From positions 12,462,001-12,526,000 of the forward strand of contig NC_003283.11 of the NCBI RefSeq assembly GCF_000002985.6: DNA of 64,000 bases. Reading direction: 5' to 3'. The stretch comes from Caenorhabditis elegans (Eukaryota > Nematoda > Chromadorea > Rhabditida > Rhabditidae). Every line of letters starts with the position of its first letter. Position 1 is the first letter of the stretch. Under the pieces are notes generated by a model. That model did not search any database, was not told the origin of the DNA, and saw nothing but the letters and a program-made list of their open reading frames with translations. Of the stretch, positions 15,378 through 25,509 are shown in pieces. The position numbers and the translations under genes were made by a program.

Positions 15378-15503
15378 ATGGCAGTGGTGGCGGCGGCCGG
15401 CAGGCTCAAGAAACCCGCGAACACAGTTAGAGAGTACACCGATCACGGAGTGAAAGATAGACTGATAGTGATGGAGCCAGATCCGGTGCGAGCCGCGCCC
15501 TAA
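15378..15503 (+). CDS. Candidate 41-aa open frame in a GC-rich patch
   Basis: ATG at 15378 to TAA at 15501-15503. The sequence is strikingly GC-rich (GTGGTGGCGGCGGCCGGCAG) compared with its flanks, and predicts an Ala/Val start followed by a basic and acidic segment containing REYTDHGVKDRL. No homologue recognised. It could be a small protein, an alternative first exon related to atn-1 (no good donor is visible), or only a GC-rich promoter element. Confidence 0.22.
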   Translation: MAVVAAAGRLKKPANTVREYTDHGVKDRLIVMEPDPVRAAP

Positions 15504-16402
15504 GTTTTTTTCGCGTTTCCTGTGTTTCATTCCAATATCCTATGATTAATAATCTCATAAGTGTTTTTTGTTGTGGTCATCACATTATAAATCCTAGATA
15601 ACCCACTTGAATATCGTATGGGCTTTTTCTTAACATCCTAGAAAACTCACTTAATCCTGAATCTTGTTTTGAAAAAGGATACATTTTCTATGATTTTTGA
15701 AAAATTTAACATGTTCTTTCTCAGAACATAATCACCAGAATTAATTTCTTTCTCATTACTCACATGGACTTAGCACATTTGACCACACGGACTTTTATTT
15801 TATAGCCTAGTGAAATCCTCGCTTTCTGTTCTTTCATCGGCTTTTCTAACGACTTGTACACTTTTCCCTTGTCTCGAGTAAAAGGGCACTTACGAATCGA
15901 ATCCTCCACCCGCGATTCAAAATTCTTTTGTATGGTTTTGGTCTATTCCCCCGGATCCCCGTGGAGGGACGACCTCTACCATCTTCACCACTTATTATGA
16001 ATACATCATCCTCTAGAATCAGAATTCGGAAGAAACATGACGAAACAGTCAAGTACCTTCACTTCCTTCACTTATACATCTTCTTTCTTCCTGGACCGCC
16101 CGTCTTCAAATCCATCCTCTTACCGTTGAAACCAGATACCTTGTTACTTTTTGCCAAAAGGTGTACATGGGCTTTTCCTCATTCTTGCCGACTGACAGCG
16201 TCGCGCCAAATCCAGTCAGAAACAGTCAATCAAAAGTAATAGCTTCGGTTGCTTATGCGCTAATTCTTCATCTCCTCCGACTGCCAACGCTTTTGCCCGT
16301 TCTTTCCCCTTCTTCACACCGTTCATCCTCATCTCCGACAACTTTATGGCTAATCTCGCCACAATAATTGCTATAATTCTCAAGAAATAACCAAAAAGTC
16401 AT

Positions 16403-16415
16403 ACAATTACAGGTG
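16403..16415 (+). promoter_or_regulatory. Probable trans-splice or 3' splice acceptor before the atn-1 start
   Basis: ACAATTACAG ends at 16412, three bases before the ATG at 16416. An acceptor this close to a start codon is the normal arrangement for SL1 trans-splicing in C. elegans. A cis-spliced non-coding first exon further upstream is the alternative. Confidence 0.5.
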
Positions 16416-19400
16416 ATGGTCGACTACTACCAACAGCCGCCATCATACCATCAGCCGGGCTACGACTACACTCAACAAGAGGAAGAATGGGACCGTGAAG
16501 GACTGTTAGATCCAGCATGGGAGAAACAACAGAAAAAGGTTAGCTTTTTCAAAAAATTTATAAAATTTATAAAATATGAAATTGTAGTTTCTGCACGATG
16601 AAATATTTTAAAAAATGCAGAGATCATAATTGAAAGTTTTTTGTTGCATTATTACTCTACTTTTGTATTAAAACTTGAGAACAATGCGGCTAGTAAAATA
16701 ATTCGAAAATACAGTTCAGTATTGCATAATCAACAGATCCCCTGGAAAAATATGTAGTTTCGGAATGGAATACTTAAATTCTGACTGAAAAGAAATATCA
16801 AGCACTAAAAATCTTATATACTCAGGAGACATAGGTTCAGCTTTGACCCAAAACATATTTATTTTAATTTTTTAGCTTGGATCTGTTTAGTCAAAATATA
16901 TTTATTTTAAGATCAAAAGCATGTTTCATCGGTTATTGAATGAGCACATACTAAACCATTGTTCATTAGGTGTTCCCTTGTTCATCATTTCTATCTCTCC
17001 CACTCACTTTTCAACCATCGTTCCATTCAACTTGATTTACTCGAAATATATGTGGTGATAAATGAGGATGCTCCACTCATTCTCAACACACATTCTCTCG
17101 TTTTTGCTCAAAAGCATGTGTTGATTCCGCCTGTTACACCTCTTCAGTAAGAGAGAATCCCTACTATCTTTTTCTTTTTTTTTTCTTCTTTGGCATCCTT
17201 GGATGTGGTGGACAAAAAACCGCGAGAGATAAGGATAACAGGTTGGAAAATGAGAATTTAGAGTCAGATGGAAGAGGGCACCCCTTGCCCCCTGAGAGGT
17301 TCATAATAGAGTGGGAGGATTTGGGGGAGAAAATGGAAGGGAAACAAGGTGAGCAAGTGACGATTCTCAAAAGTTGTAATTTGAGCTTAGAGAGGCTTGA
17401 GCTCAAAGAGTTAAGGAAACAAAACAAAAAACAAAAAAATAAAGATGCCATTGACACCTTCCAGTTTGTAACATTGACAGAAAACAAAAAGTACAATCGG
17501 CAGGGGAACGGGAAAGCGAAATTTGATATATTTTGAAATTTCCTAACCGGATATTTATGTATAATAAATTCCATTTTACTGAAGAATTTATTTTTAAAGA
17601 ACAGTCGACTTTAAAAGTATTTGTTTTAATATCATCTATGCATACTATGAAAACAGATTTTCAAAAAAAGTTAATTTCTATTACTGAAATTTTCAGTTAC
17701 CGTATCTCCTTTACTTTTCAAATTTTATATACATTTCAGACATTCACAGCCTGGTGCAACTCCCATCTTCGCAAAGCCGGAACCTCAATCGACACAATTG
17801 AAGAAGATTTCCGTAATGGGCTCAAACTTATGCTTCTTCTCGAAGTTATCTCTGGAGAACCACTTCCAAAACCAGATCGAGGAAAGATGCGTTTCCATAA
17901 AATTGCCAACGTGAATAAAGCTCTCGAGTACATCGAATCGAAGGGTGTCAAGTTGGTCTCCATTGGAGCTGAGGAAATTGTCGATGGAAATGTTAAAATG
18001 ACTCTTGGTCTGATTTGGACCATCATTTTGAGATTTGCCATCCAGGATATTAACGTTGAAGGTGAGCTAGAAGAAGAAGATTTTCTTCATTATTAGTTGG
18101 TAGATTTCTCAAATGCTCTACTAAAAACTATTATAGTTTAATTTAAAATTATTAGAATGTCGCAAAACCAAGTGTTTTTAAACATATTTGAATTCTAAAT
18201 GCTTATTATTTCATTTTTATAAAATTTCAATCAAAGTTCGTGCCCACAGTCTAGAAACAATGAGATACTGCAAACAAAATAATCTTCTCATCGGGTGCAG
18301 TTTTTGTAGAAATTCTCCATTTGTCAATCCTACGAAACCATCCAATTAATTACATTTTCAGAGCTCTCTGCTCGTGATGGACTTCTTCTTTGGTGTCAAC
18401 GCAAGACTGCTCCATACAATAATGTGAATGTGCAGAACTTCCACAACTCATGGAAAGATGGACTTGCCTTCTGCGCTCTCATTCATCGTCATCGTCCAGA
18501 TTTGTTGGACTACAGCCAACTTCACAAGGGAGATCCAATTCATAATTTGAATTTGGCCTTCGATATTGCCGAGAAGCATCTTGATATTCCAAAAATGTTG
18601 GACGCCGAAGGTGAGTTTTAAAAAAAATATTTTTCAAAAACTACACCAGTTACTTATGATTCTTGAACCAAACTAGGAAATTTAAGGAAATCTCTGAAAA
18701 TTGAGTATAAAATTTGAAAAAATACAGACGTTTCACGTCATCCGGATGAGAAGTCCACGATGACATATGTCTCGTGCTTCTATCACGCATTCCGTAACAT
18801 GCGTGATCCTCCACCACCAGTTATTCGCCAACCACCACCACAGCGTGTTGTTGTTGCTCCACCTCCAGAGAGGGATTGGAGAAAAGATGTGAGAATCTGA
18901 AAGTGTGGATTTGAATTATTTCCAGTTACTGTATCTGTCATAAGATAAAAGTTCAAAATAAATGTCCATTGTCCTTGTCTCTTAATTTATAGTGGTATTC
19001 TTGTTTTTAATCGTTGAAACTGAAACTCAATAACACAAAGTTGTTTTGCTTTTTTTTAAATAATTATCTTCCGATTTTTATTTGATCCTAATGTTTTCTG
19101 TGTTTAACTTTAGATATGGCAAACTCACAGCCGGATGAAAAAGCAGTGATGACCTATGTTTCATGTTACTACCATTACTTCAGTGGAATGCGTAAGGTTT
19201 GTTGTGATTTTTTGAGTTCATTTGAGTGATTTATGAATGTTCAATTATTCGGTTCTTCAATTGTAAAAGTTATTCTTTTTTAGGCGGAGACTGCTGCTAA
19301 CCGTATCTGCAGAGTTTTGAAAGTCAACCAAGAAAATGAAAAGATGATGGAGGATTATGAAAATTTGGCTTCTGATGTGAGTTGTAGTTTTTGTATATCG

Positions 19401-22047
19401 TTTACTAAAATTTACTTTGCTTAATTGAAATTTAAAATTTAAATATTTTTATTGGAAACAATAGTTTCGGCTAGCCCTAGCCGCGCCGCAGACAAAAACG
19501 TATACTCATAAAATTATATTTAAAATTTGAAATTTCAGCTTCTCGCCTGGATCAATCGCTGGATGCCATGGCTTGCTAACAGATCGACTGATGACACCCT
19601 TCAACAGGCCCAGCAAAAGCTCGAGGACTACCGTAACTACCGTCGTCGCGAAAAGCCACCACGTATTGAAGATAAGGGACGTCTTGAAACACTTTTCAAT
19701 ACACTTCAGACCCGTCTTCGTTTATCCAATCGTCCAGCTTTCCTTCCACGCGATGGTCATCTTATCAAGGATATCAATGCTGCATGGGCTGGTCTTGAAG
19801 ATTCCGAAAAAGGATTCGAAGAGTGGCTCCTTTCTGAAATCATGCGTCTAGAACGATTGGAACACTTGGCTGAGAAATTCCGTCGCAAGTGTGCTCTTCA
19901 TGAGGAATGGGCCCATGGAAAGGAAGATGCTCTTCGTAGCAACGATTGGAGAAGTTGTGGACTTTACAAGATCAAGGCTCTTCGGAAAAGACATGAAGCA
20001 TTTGAAAGTGATCTTGGAGCTCATCAAGACCGTGTTGAGCAAATTGCGGCAATTGCCAGAGAGCTCAACAACCTCCGTTATCCAGATATTGGTCCAATCA
20101 ATGCACGTTGTCAAGCAATTTGCTCTCAATGGGATCGTCTTGGACAACTTTCCTCAAAGAGACGTGAGACTCTTGAAGATGCTGAAAGAATTGCCGAACG
20201 TCTCGATTCACTCTATTTGGACTTCGCCAAGCGTGCTGCTCCATTTAACAACTGGCTTGATGGAGCTCGTGAAGATCTTGCTGACTTGGTAATTGTTCAT
20301 GAAATGCGCGAGATTGAAGAGCTCGTCAATGCTCATGATCAATTCAAATCTACATTGGGAGATGCTGATCGCGAGTTTTCAAGCATCAATCAAATCGAGC
20401 ATGAAGTTGAACATCTTGTCACTTCACATGGACTTGATCGTGAATTACTCCGCAACCCATACACTGATCTATCAGCTTCCGATATTCGCAGAAAATGGGG
20501 AGAGGTTCAAAATTCAGTGCCAAGAAGAGATTCGCAGCTTCAGGCCGAGTTGAAGAGACAGCAAAGTGAGTCTTAGAACAAAAATATTATAAAAATTACA
20601 ACACCGAATTTTCATATTTTCAGACAACGAACGTCTCCGTACAATCTTCGCCGAGAAGGCTAATCAAGTGGGACCATGGCTTGAGAGAGAACTCGAACAA
20701 GTTCTCGCTATCGGACTTGGTGGTCGTGGGCGTCTTGAAGATGCAATCCAACAACTTCGTTCTATTCAACGAAATGTTCTCGGATACAAACCAAATCTTG
20801 ATGAGCTTGAACGAGTTCATCAAGAAATGCAAGAAAACTTTGTATTTGAAAACCGTAAATCTCGTTACTCAATGGAATCGCTTCGTGTCGGATGGGAAAC
20901 TCTCCTTACCAGTATCAACAAAACGATTAATGAATTCGAAAATCAAGTATTGCTCCGTGACAGTAAAGGAATCAGTGAAGAACAAATCGCTGAGTTCCGT
21001 GCGTCATTCAGTCATTTTGACAAGGAACGTGCTGGTTTGGACCCTGAACAACTTAGGTGGGTGTTTTGTGTATTCACATGACACAGTTCATTGTATAAAA
21101 TATTCTGTCTGTACCGGACGTTGCCCACGTGTCTAAACTTGTGTTATTCGTGTTATTCTATTCAATACTTTTTCAATTATTTTCAGATCTTGCCTCATTT
21201 CCGTTGGCTATACGATCAGACCAGGACGTGAAGGCGATGCGGAACTTCATCGTGTTTTGGCACACGTTGATCCAAACCGGATGGGACGTGTACCATTTGA
21301 GGCATTCCTCGATTTCATGACCAAAGAAAACTCGGATCAAGATACGGTTGAACAGATGATTGATTCATTCAGAATACTTGCATCTGGAAAGGTTTGTGGT
21401 TAATCTTTAAGAAAATTAATAGAAATTGTTTGAATAAGTTCTGAGGGAAAACGGCTCAAACTAGCCAATCCTTAGAGAGCAACTCACGCCTACTCCGCTT
21501 CTACTTTCACAGGCTCTTGCCCTGAAAACGGCTCACAAGAATTGAACATTTCTAGTTCAAAAACATAATTATTTAAATTAAAAAGAAAGTTTAAATAAAT
21601 ATTTTTTTAGTTAAAAATAAGCTATGTAGTGAATGAAACATCCAAAACTTTTACTAAAACGCACTGGCAAAGTGGATGTTAAGGTTACCGAAAATCTTGA
21701 AATTACGAAAATTTTTGATCAATTTTGGAAACTCAAAATAATCTATTGAATCAAATGTTTGCTTCACTTCATTCCAGCTCCTCGTGAGTTTTTTAAAAAT
21801 TTAAATCCGATAAGTCCCTCAATTTGAAGAACATTGGAACGATTCAAACTTTTTGAGTGAATTTTAATCATATTGATCTCAAATGGTGAAATTTCAGACA
21901 TTCATAACCGCTGATGAATTGGAACGAGAATTACCACGCGATCAAGCAGCTTACTGTATGGCACGAATGGCTCCATCAAGGGAACCAGGAGCACCACCAC
22001 GATCATTCGATTACGTCACATTCAGTCGTAGTCTTTATTCACAATAA
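16416..22047 (+). CDS. atn-1: Alpha-actinin
   Basis: Exons 16416-16538, 17740-18061, 18362-18610, then either 18728-18888 or 19114-19196, then 19284-19376, 19539-20565, 20624-21056, 21187-21391, 21898-22047. Products are 894 aa (with 19114-19196) or 920 aa (with 18728-18888). Order of domains: short acidic/Gln/Tyr N-terminus; two calponin-homology domains forming the actin-binding region (about residues 42-255, including [17 protein letters not shown] and [19 protein letters not shown]); four spectrin repeats (about 270-740); a C-terminal EF-hand pair (about 750-894) whose loops, for instance [14 protein letters not shown], lack the usual calcium ligands, as in muscle isoforms. It crosslinks actin filaments at dense bodies and attachment sites of body-wall muscle. 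It is full length for the family. AATAAA lies at 22426. I recognise it as C. elegans ATN-1. Confidence 0.97.
18728..18888 (+). other. atn-1: atn-1 alternative exon (proline-rich linker form)
   Basis: This exon enters in phase 1 and leaves in phase 0, exactly as exon 19114-19196 does, and both begin with homologous sequence ([17 protein letters not shown] here, [17 protein letters not shown] there). It ends with an added Pro/Val-rich segment, 26 residues longer overall. Using both together would break the frame, so they must be mutually exclusive. They change the end of the second calponin-homology domain and the neck leading into the spectrin rod. Confidence 0.9.
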
Positions 22048-22865
22048 TTGACATTTTTTGTTTATTTTTGAAAAATTTAAAAATTTCTATGAACCTCTTT
22101 CCTTTTAAATTTACATAATCTCGTTTTCATCTTTCTTGTCCTTCATATTCTTTCAATGTTTCCCTATACAGTGTCTCCCCAAGCACACATATTTTTTGGT
22201 AACTACAGTAATCTTTTTTCATAGTGTATATACCTTATTAACATGTTTTTTCTGGCTTTCCCCCAATTTTTCAATACTTTAAAGTTATTCAAGGCATCGG
22301 TGACAAAATTACCGGACACAAAATGAAACCAACATATTACTGCGCGAATCTTTTTGTCTTTTCTTTTTGAGATCGTTAGAGTTTTACTAGTTTTTATTTT
22401 TCTAATTTCATCCATTTTCTCTGCTAATAAATTATAACTAATAATTTTATTAGAATCGTTTATCGGGCATCTCTATTATTGGAAAGTTTTTGGTTTTTGG
22501 AAAGAAGGTACAGTTAAAAGTTATTTTGATAAAATTAAACAAGATGCTGAGATGCCAGAATATTTTCAAGATTCTGAATGAACAAGCAGGCATTAAAATA
22601 TATATTTTTCTCGAAAGTTAAAAAAAAAATTTTTGAGTATTTTCAGAAATTCAATTTTATTGTAGGCAGTTGTGAGTTAGTGATGCTCCTATTTTTCTAA
22701 CTATTGAGAGAACATTTTTCCAAGAATATCAGTTATTATCAGTTTTAATTTCCGGTACAGTAGATTACAAGAAAACGATTTTGCTCCTCCTCCTACAGAG
22801 TCCGCCCATTTTTCGAAGCTCATTAAAAAATATTTCTCATTCGTTTGAGTTTTTTTAGCTGCGAA
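22048..22865. other. atn-1 3' UTR and intergenic spacer
   Basis: The 3' UTR probably runs to just past AATAAA at 22426-22431. The remainder up to the srt start codon is AT-rich with no gene seen. Confidence 0.5.
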
Positions 22866-24068
22866 ATGGATAATATCCTGAGATATGGCTCGGTGGAGGG
22901 AATACCTTTGTACAATTGCAGATTAGTGATTTATTTGTTTTTTTTTGTTTAATTTTTCAAATTTCAGTGCACACACTTCTGAAGAATGGTCAGAACTGAA
23001 GGGGACAAAATGGCCAGTTTTGGGTGCATGTCAATCGGCATATGGAATTATGATCGATGTGAGTTAGTATATTTAATTTATAGTATTTGGACGTAATTTT
23101 AAGATTCTTTACTTGCCTATTCTTTCGATCATCTTTGAAAAAGACAACTTCAAAATGTCTTGTTTCAAAATCATGTATCTTCTTGGAATTATTGACTTCA
23201 TGATTACCTACGTAAATTCAATCCTTACCGGATGGCTTGCCATGAAAGGTGCAGTGTACTGTACACATCCAAACATCATTTACATCTCTGGAATGGTTGT
23301 GTGTGCTTTATGGTGTAGCTCTTGCATGACTGCTCTTTTGTTAGTGGCAAATCGATTGTTGGGAATGACAAAGCCATCTTTAGCAGTGAAGCTTTTTGAA
23401 GGGTTCTTTAACTTTTAGAATCTCATAAACAAATTGTACACCATTTTCCAGAAGAAAAACATATATCGCATTGACGTTCCCCATACTCTACTTCATCTAC
23501 TTTCTGTTCACAGCTCCTTTGGTTTTCAATTCAAAATACCTTGCCTGGTTCTACACTCCAATGATCTTTGACGATGGAGCAACTGAATATTTCAATCACT
23601 CTCATACAATCAACAACTTCCTGATTGTTACCTTGACATGCGTTGTCTACACTCCCTTCCGGTGGGTTATTGGATCAAACTTGAAAAATGTGAAGAACGC
23701 TAACGCATCTCAACTTCAAAATACGGTAAGGGTATTTAGGTATTTCATCTGATTTTCAAAAAACAAATTTTCAGAAAACCCAAGTGTTTCTCCAATCAAC
23801 CTTGATCTGTGCAGCAAATCAAGTATGTGCAGTGATCTACGTCGTAATGAATGTCACGGAAGTTCCAAATTGGCTCATAATGTTTGCTCATTTCACTTGG
23901 GAATTCATTCATGGTGCTCCTGTCTTCATCTATCTTGCTCTGAATCGAATGATTCGTGAAAGATTCTTGGAAAAAATGCACTGGATGAAAGGTGGAGCAC
24001 TTCGAGAAACCACATCAATGATGCCTATTAAGAAATCCGTTTCGACTCCAGTCGTGATTATAAATTAA
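22866..24068 (+). CDS. srt-class serpentine chemoreceptor with a non-GT first intron
   Basis: Exons 22866-22921, 22968-23058, 23104-23402, 23452-23725, 23775-24068 give 337 aa, normal for the nematode srt family of seven-transmembrane receptors. Family hallmarks: N-terminal YGSVEGIPLYNCS, the FKMSCFKIMYLLG segment after TM1, the Cys/Trp-rich TM3 region (ALWCSSCMTALLLVANRLLG), and an FNSKYLAWFYTP loop. Likely a chemosensory receptor on neuron membranes. All junctions keep frame. The first one requires an intron (22922-22967, 46 nt) that starts with ATTAGT rather than GTTAGT while ending in a normal TTTCAG. So either a rare AT-AG intron is spliced, or the gene carries a splice-donor mutation and is a recent pseudogene. 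I do not know the srt number. Confidence 0.82.
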
Positions 24069-25265
24069 CTATCGCTGTCTAATTTTTTTAAACTTTAAGT
24101 TTTTTCTTCTCGCATTTTTCATTTTACTTACAGACTTATTTTATTTTGCAGTTAGTAATCAGTTTTTAAATTGTACATATACATTCAGGTCGTCATATAA
24201 ATTTGGAACATTTTTTTAGTTGCTTCAATTTCAAATAACCACCTTAACTTGAAAATTTGAAAAGCGGGAGACAGGAAATATTATATAAATGGGAAGGGAT
24301 TATTGGGATATTCGTATATTATAAATTTTAGACTTGAAAAACATACTACTGTTGGATCTTACCTAGAATAATGATCCCTGTAGTCACAATCTGAAACTCG
24401 AATAGTTTCAATTGTTCCTGTTATGAAAAGTAGTCCAAATCATAGTCAGACATGCAATCAGATGAAATTCCGACAACCCGATTGCCGAAAATATTGGAAT
24501 CCGGAAAGTAATGGACGCTTACACGTCTAGAGGTATACTCAATTGTAAAGGGGCATGCTGTCCACATAGCCATATCCGATGACTTACCCAACTCACGCAA
24601 CATACTGTCTTGCAGTCTTACAATAAAAAATTAGTGTTGCATGCAACATTTTTAGAGGAAATAAGACATTTGTTTATGAATTGTTGTCAGTTTTTCTTCA
24701 ATCTGATCCATACGAATGTATAATTTTCACATAACACAGCGACCTTGATCATACAGTTTTCATTTTCCGTTTCAATTATTCAATGTAAACAAAGTATTTT
24801 CAAAGAACATACGGAAAGGCCAAACACCAACAACTTTTAAAAGTTTCTTTCCCTGATAGTTGACAGTAATTCAACAAAGAAACTCAATTTTACATTAATC
24901 CCTAATTTCCGTTACCAGAGAGCCCATCACTTCAAACTTTTGACCCTCTTATATCTGTACTTATCCACATTGGTTATCTCGTTTTATTGACTTCCGGTGT
25001 TCACCCGTCAAGTACCAGATCTCTTGTCGGATAATAATCACAAATGTAAATAAACAGAATGTTTAACAAGATACTGTATCATCCTTAACTGTTCAATTAC
25101 CCTTTTTTTCAAGTTTCTATTTTCCAATTCTCCTACTTTTCAACTTCCGTGCTTCTATAGATAAATATTGACTTTTTTCCTCGTTTTTCCCATTTCTCAC
25201 TAAACAATAATGTTGAAATGTTTTAAAGCTGCTTCCGACTGTACGAAGAGCAGAAGTGTGTGGGA
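24069..25265. other. Intergenic, with one small open frame
   Basis: AT-rich spacer after the receptor gene. It holds only the minus-strand frame at 24421-24603 listed separately. No promoter motif stands out. Confidence 0.4.
24421..24603 (-). CDS. Candidate 60-aa open frame, unknown
   Basis: ATG at 24603 to TAA at 24421. Base composition is more balanced than the flanks and the predicted chain looks protein-like (SSDMAMWTACPFTIEYTSRR, ending in an acidic DYDLDYFS). The frame stays open a little upstream of the ATG (RLQDS). No signal peptide and no known domain. It could be one exon of a larger minus-strand gene or a decayed gene fragment. Confidence 0.25.
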   Translation of the reverse strand: MLRELGKSSDMAMWTACPFTIEYTSRRVSVHYFPDSNIFGNRVVGISSDCMSDYDLDYFS

Positions 25266-25509
25266 ATGTCAATTGAAGGACTGCTTGGATCGGTGTCTCG
25301 GTGTATTTGGAGATATGACCAGGTCGGTGAAAGTTCAAATATGAAAACGAGAGAAATATCAATTACAGGATTATTCCGATCGACTTCACACTACTGTTAC
25401 ATCGAATATACTTGTGGCGCTGGCCGGTGTGGCAAGTTGGAAGACATGGGCTGGAGGGTCACCAATTGAATGTGCGATTCCTGCAATGTTTTCAGAAAGT
25501 GTTTCAGCG
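25266..25509 (+). pseudogene. Isolated innexin N-terminus (alternative first exons or relic)
   Basis: Two exons, 25266-25322 and 25369-25509, separated by a canonical 46-nt intron. They encode 66 residues starting MSIEGLLGS. Homology to innexin N-termini is clear: DRLHTTVTSNILVAL resembles [15 protein letters not shown] of the neighbour inx-17, and GGSPIECAIPAMF resembles [13 protein letters not shown]. The total coding length (198 nt) and exit phase (0) equal those of inx-17 exon 1, so splicing to inx-17 exon 2 at 27870 would keep frame. The end (SESVSA) lacks the conserved Trp-Glu before the junction, and no further innexin exons follow before 27465. So it is either an alternative start for inx-17 or the stump of a lost paralogue. 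Confidence 0.6.

Larger units (their letters stand above)
10711..16402. other. Long non-coding stretch: 3' UTR and atn-1 upstream region
   Basis: 10711 to about 11540 is probably 3' UTR of the preceding gene (AATAAA at 11514). The rest is AT-rich with GC-richer patches near 12600-12800, 13860-13985, 15330-15510 and 15860-16340. The last patch lies directly upstream of atn-1 and is probably its promoter or outron. Frames of 60-170 codons in this stretch carry no recognisable domain and no convincing splice context, so I do not call them genes. Confidence 0.4.

Noticed and set aside
16413-16415. GTG codon in frame just before the atn-1 ATG as a start
   Set aside because: Nematode starts are ATG, and the ATG at 16416 gives the known 894-residue protein.
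19573-20292. Plus-strand frames in other phases across the big atn-1 exon
   Set aside because: Shadows of the alpha-actinin reading frame; the spectrin-repeat frame is unambiguous.
23059-23083. 25-nt intron GTGAGT...TTATAG in the srt gene
   Set aside because: Too short for C. elegans splicing; the 45-nt intron 23059-23103 ending TTTTAAG restores the family sequence ILYLP in frame.
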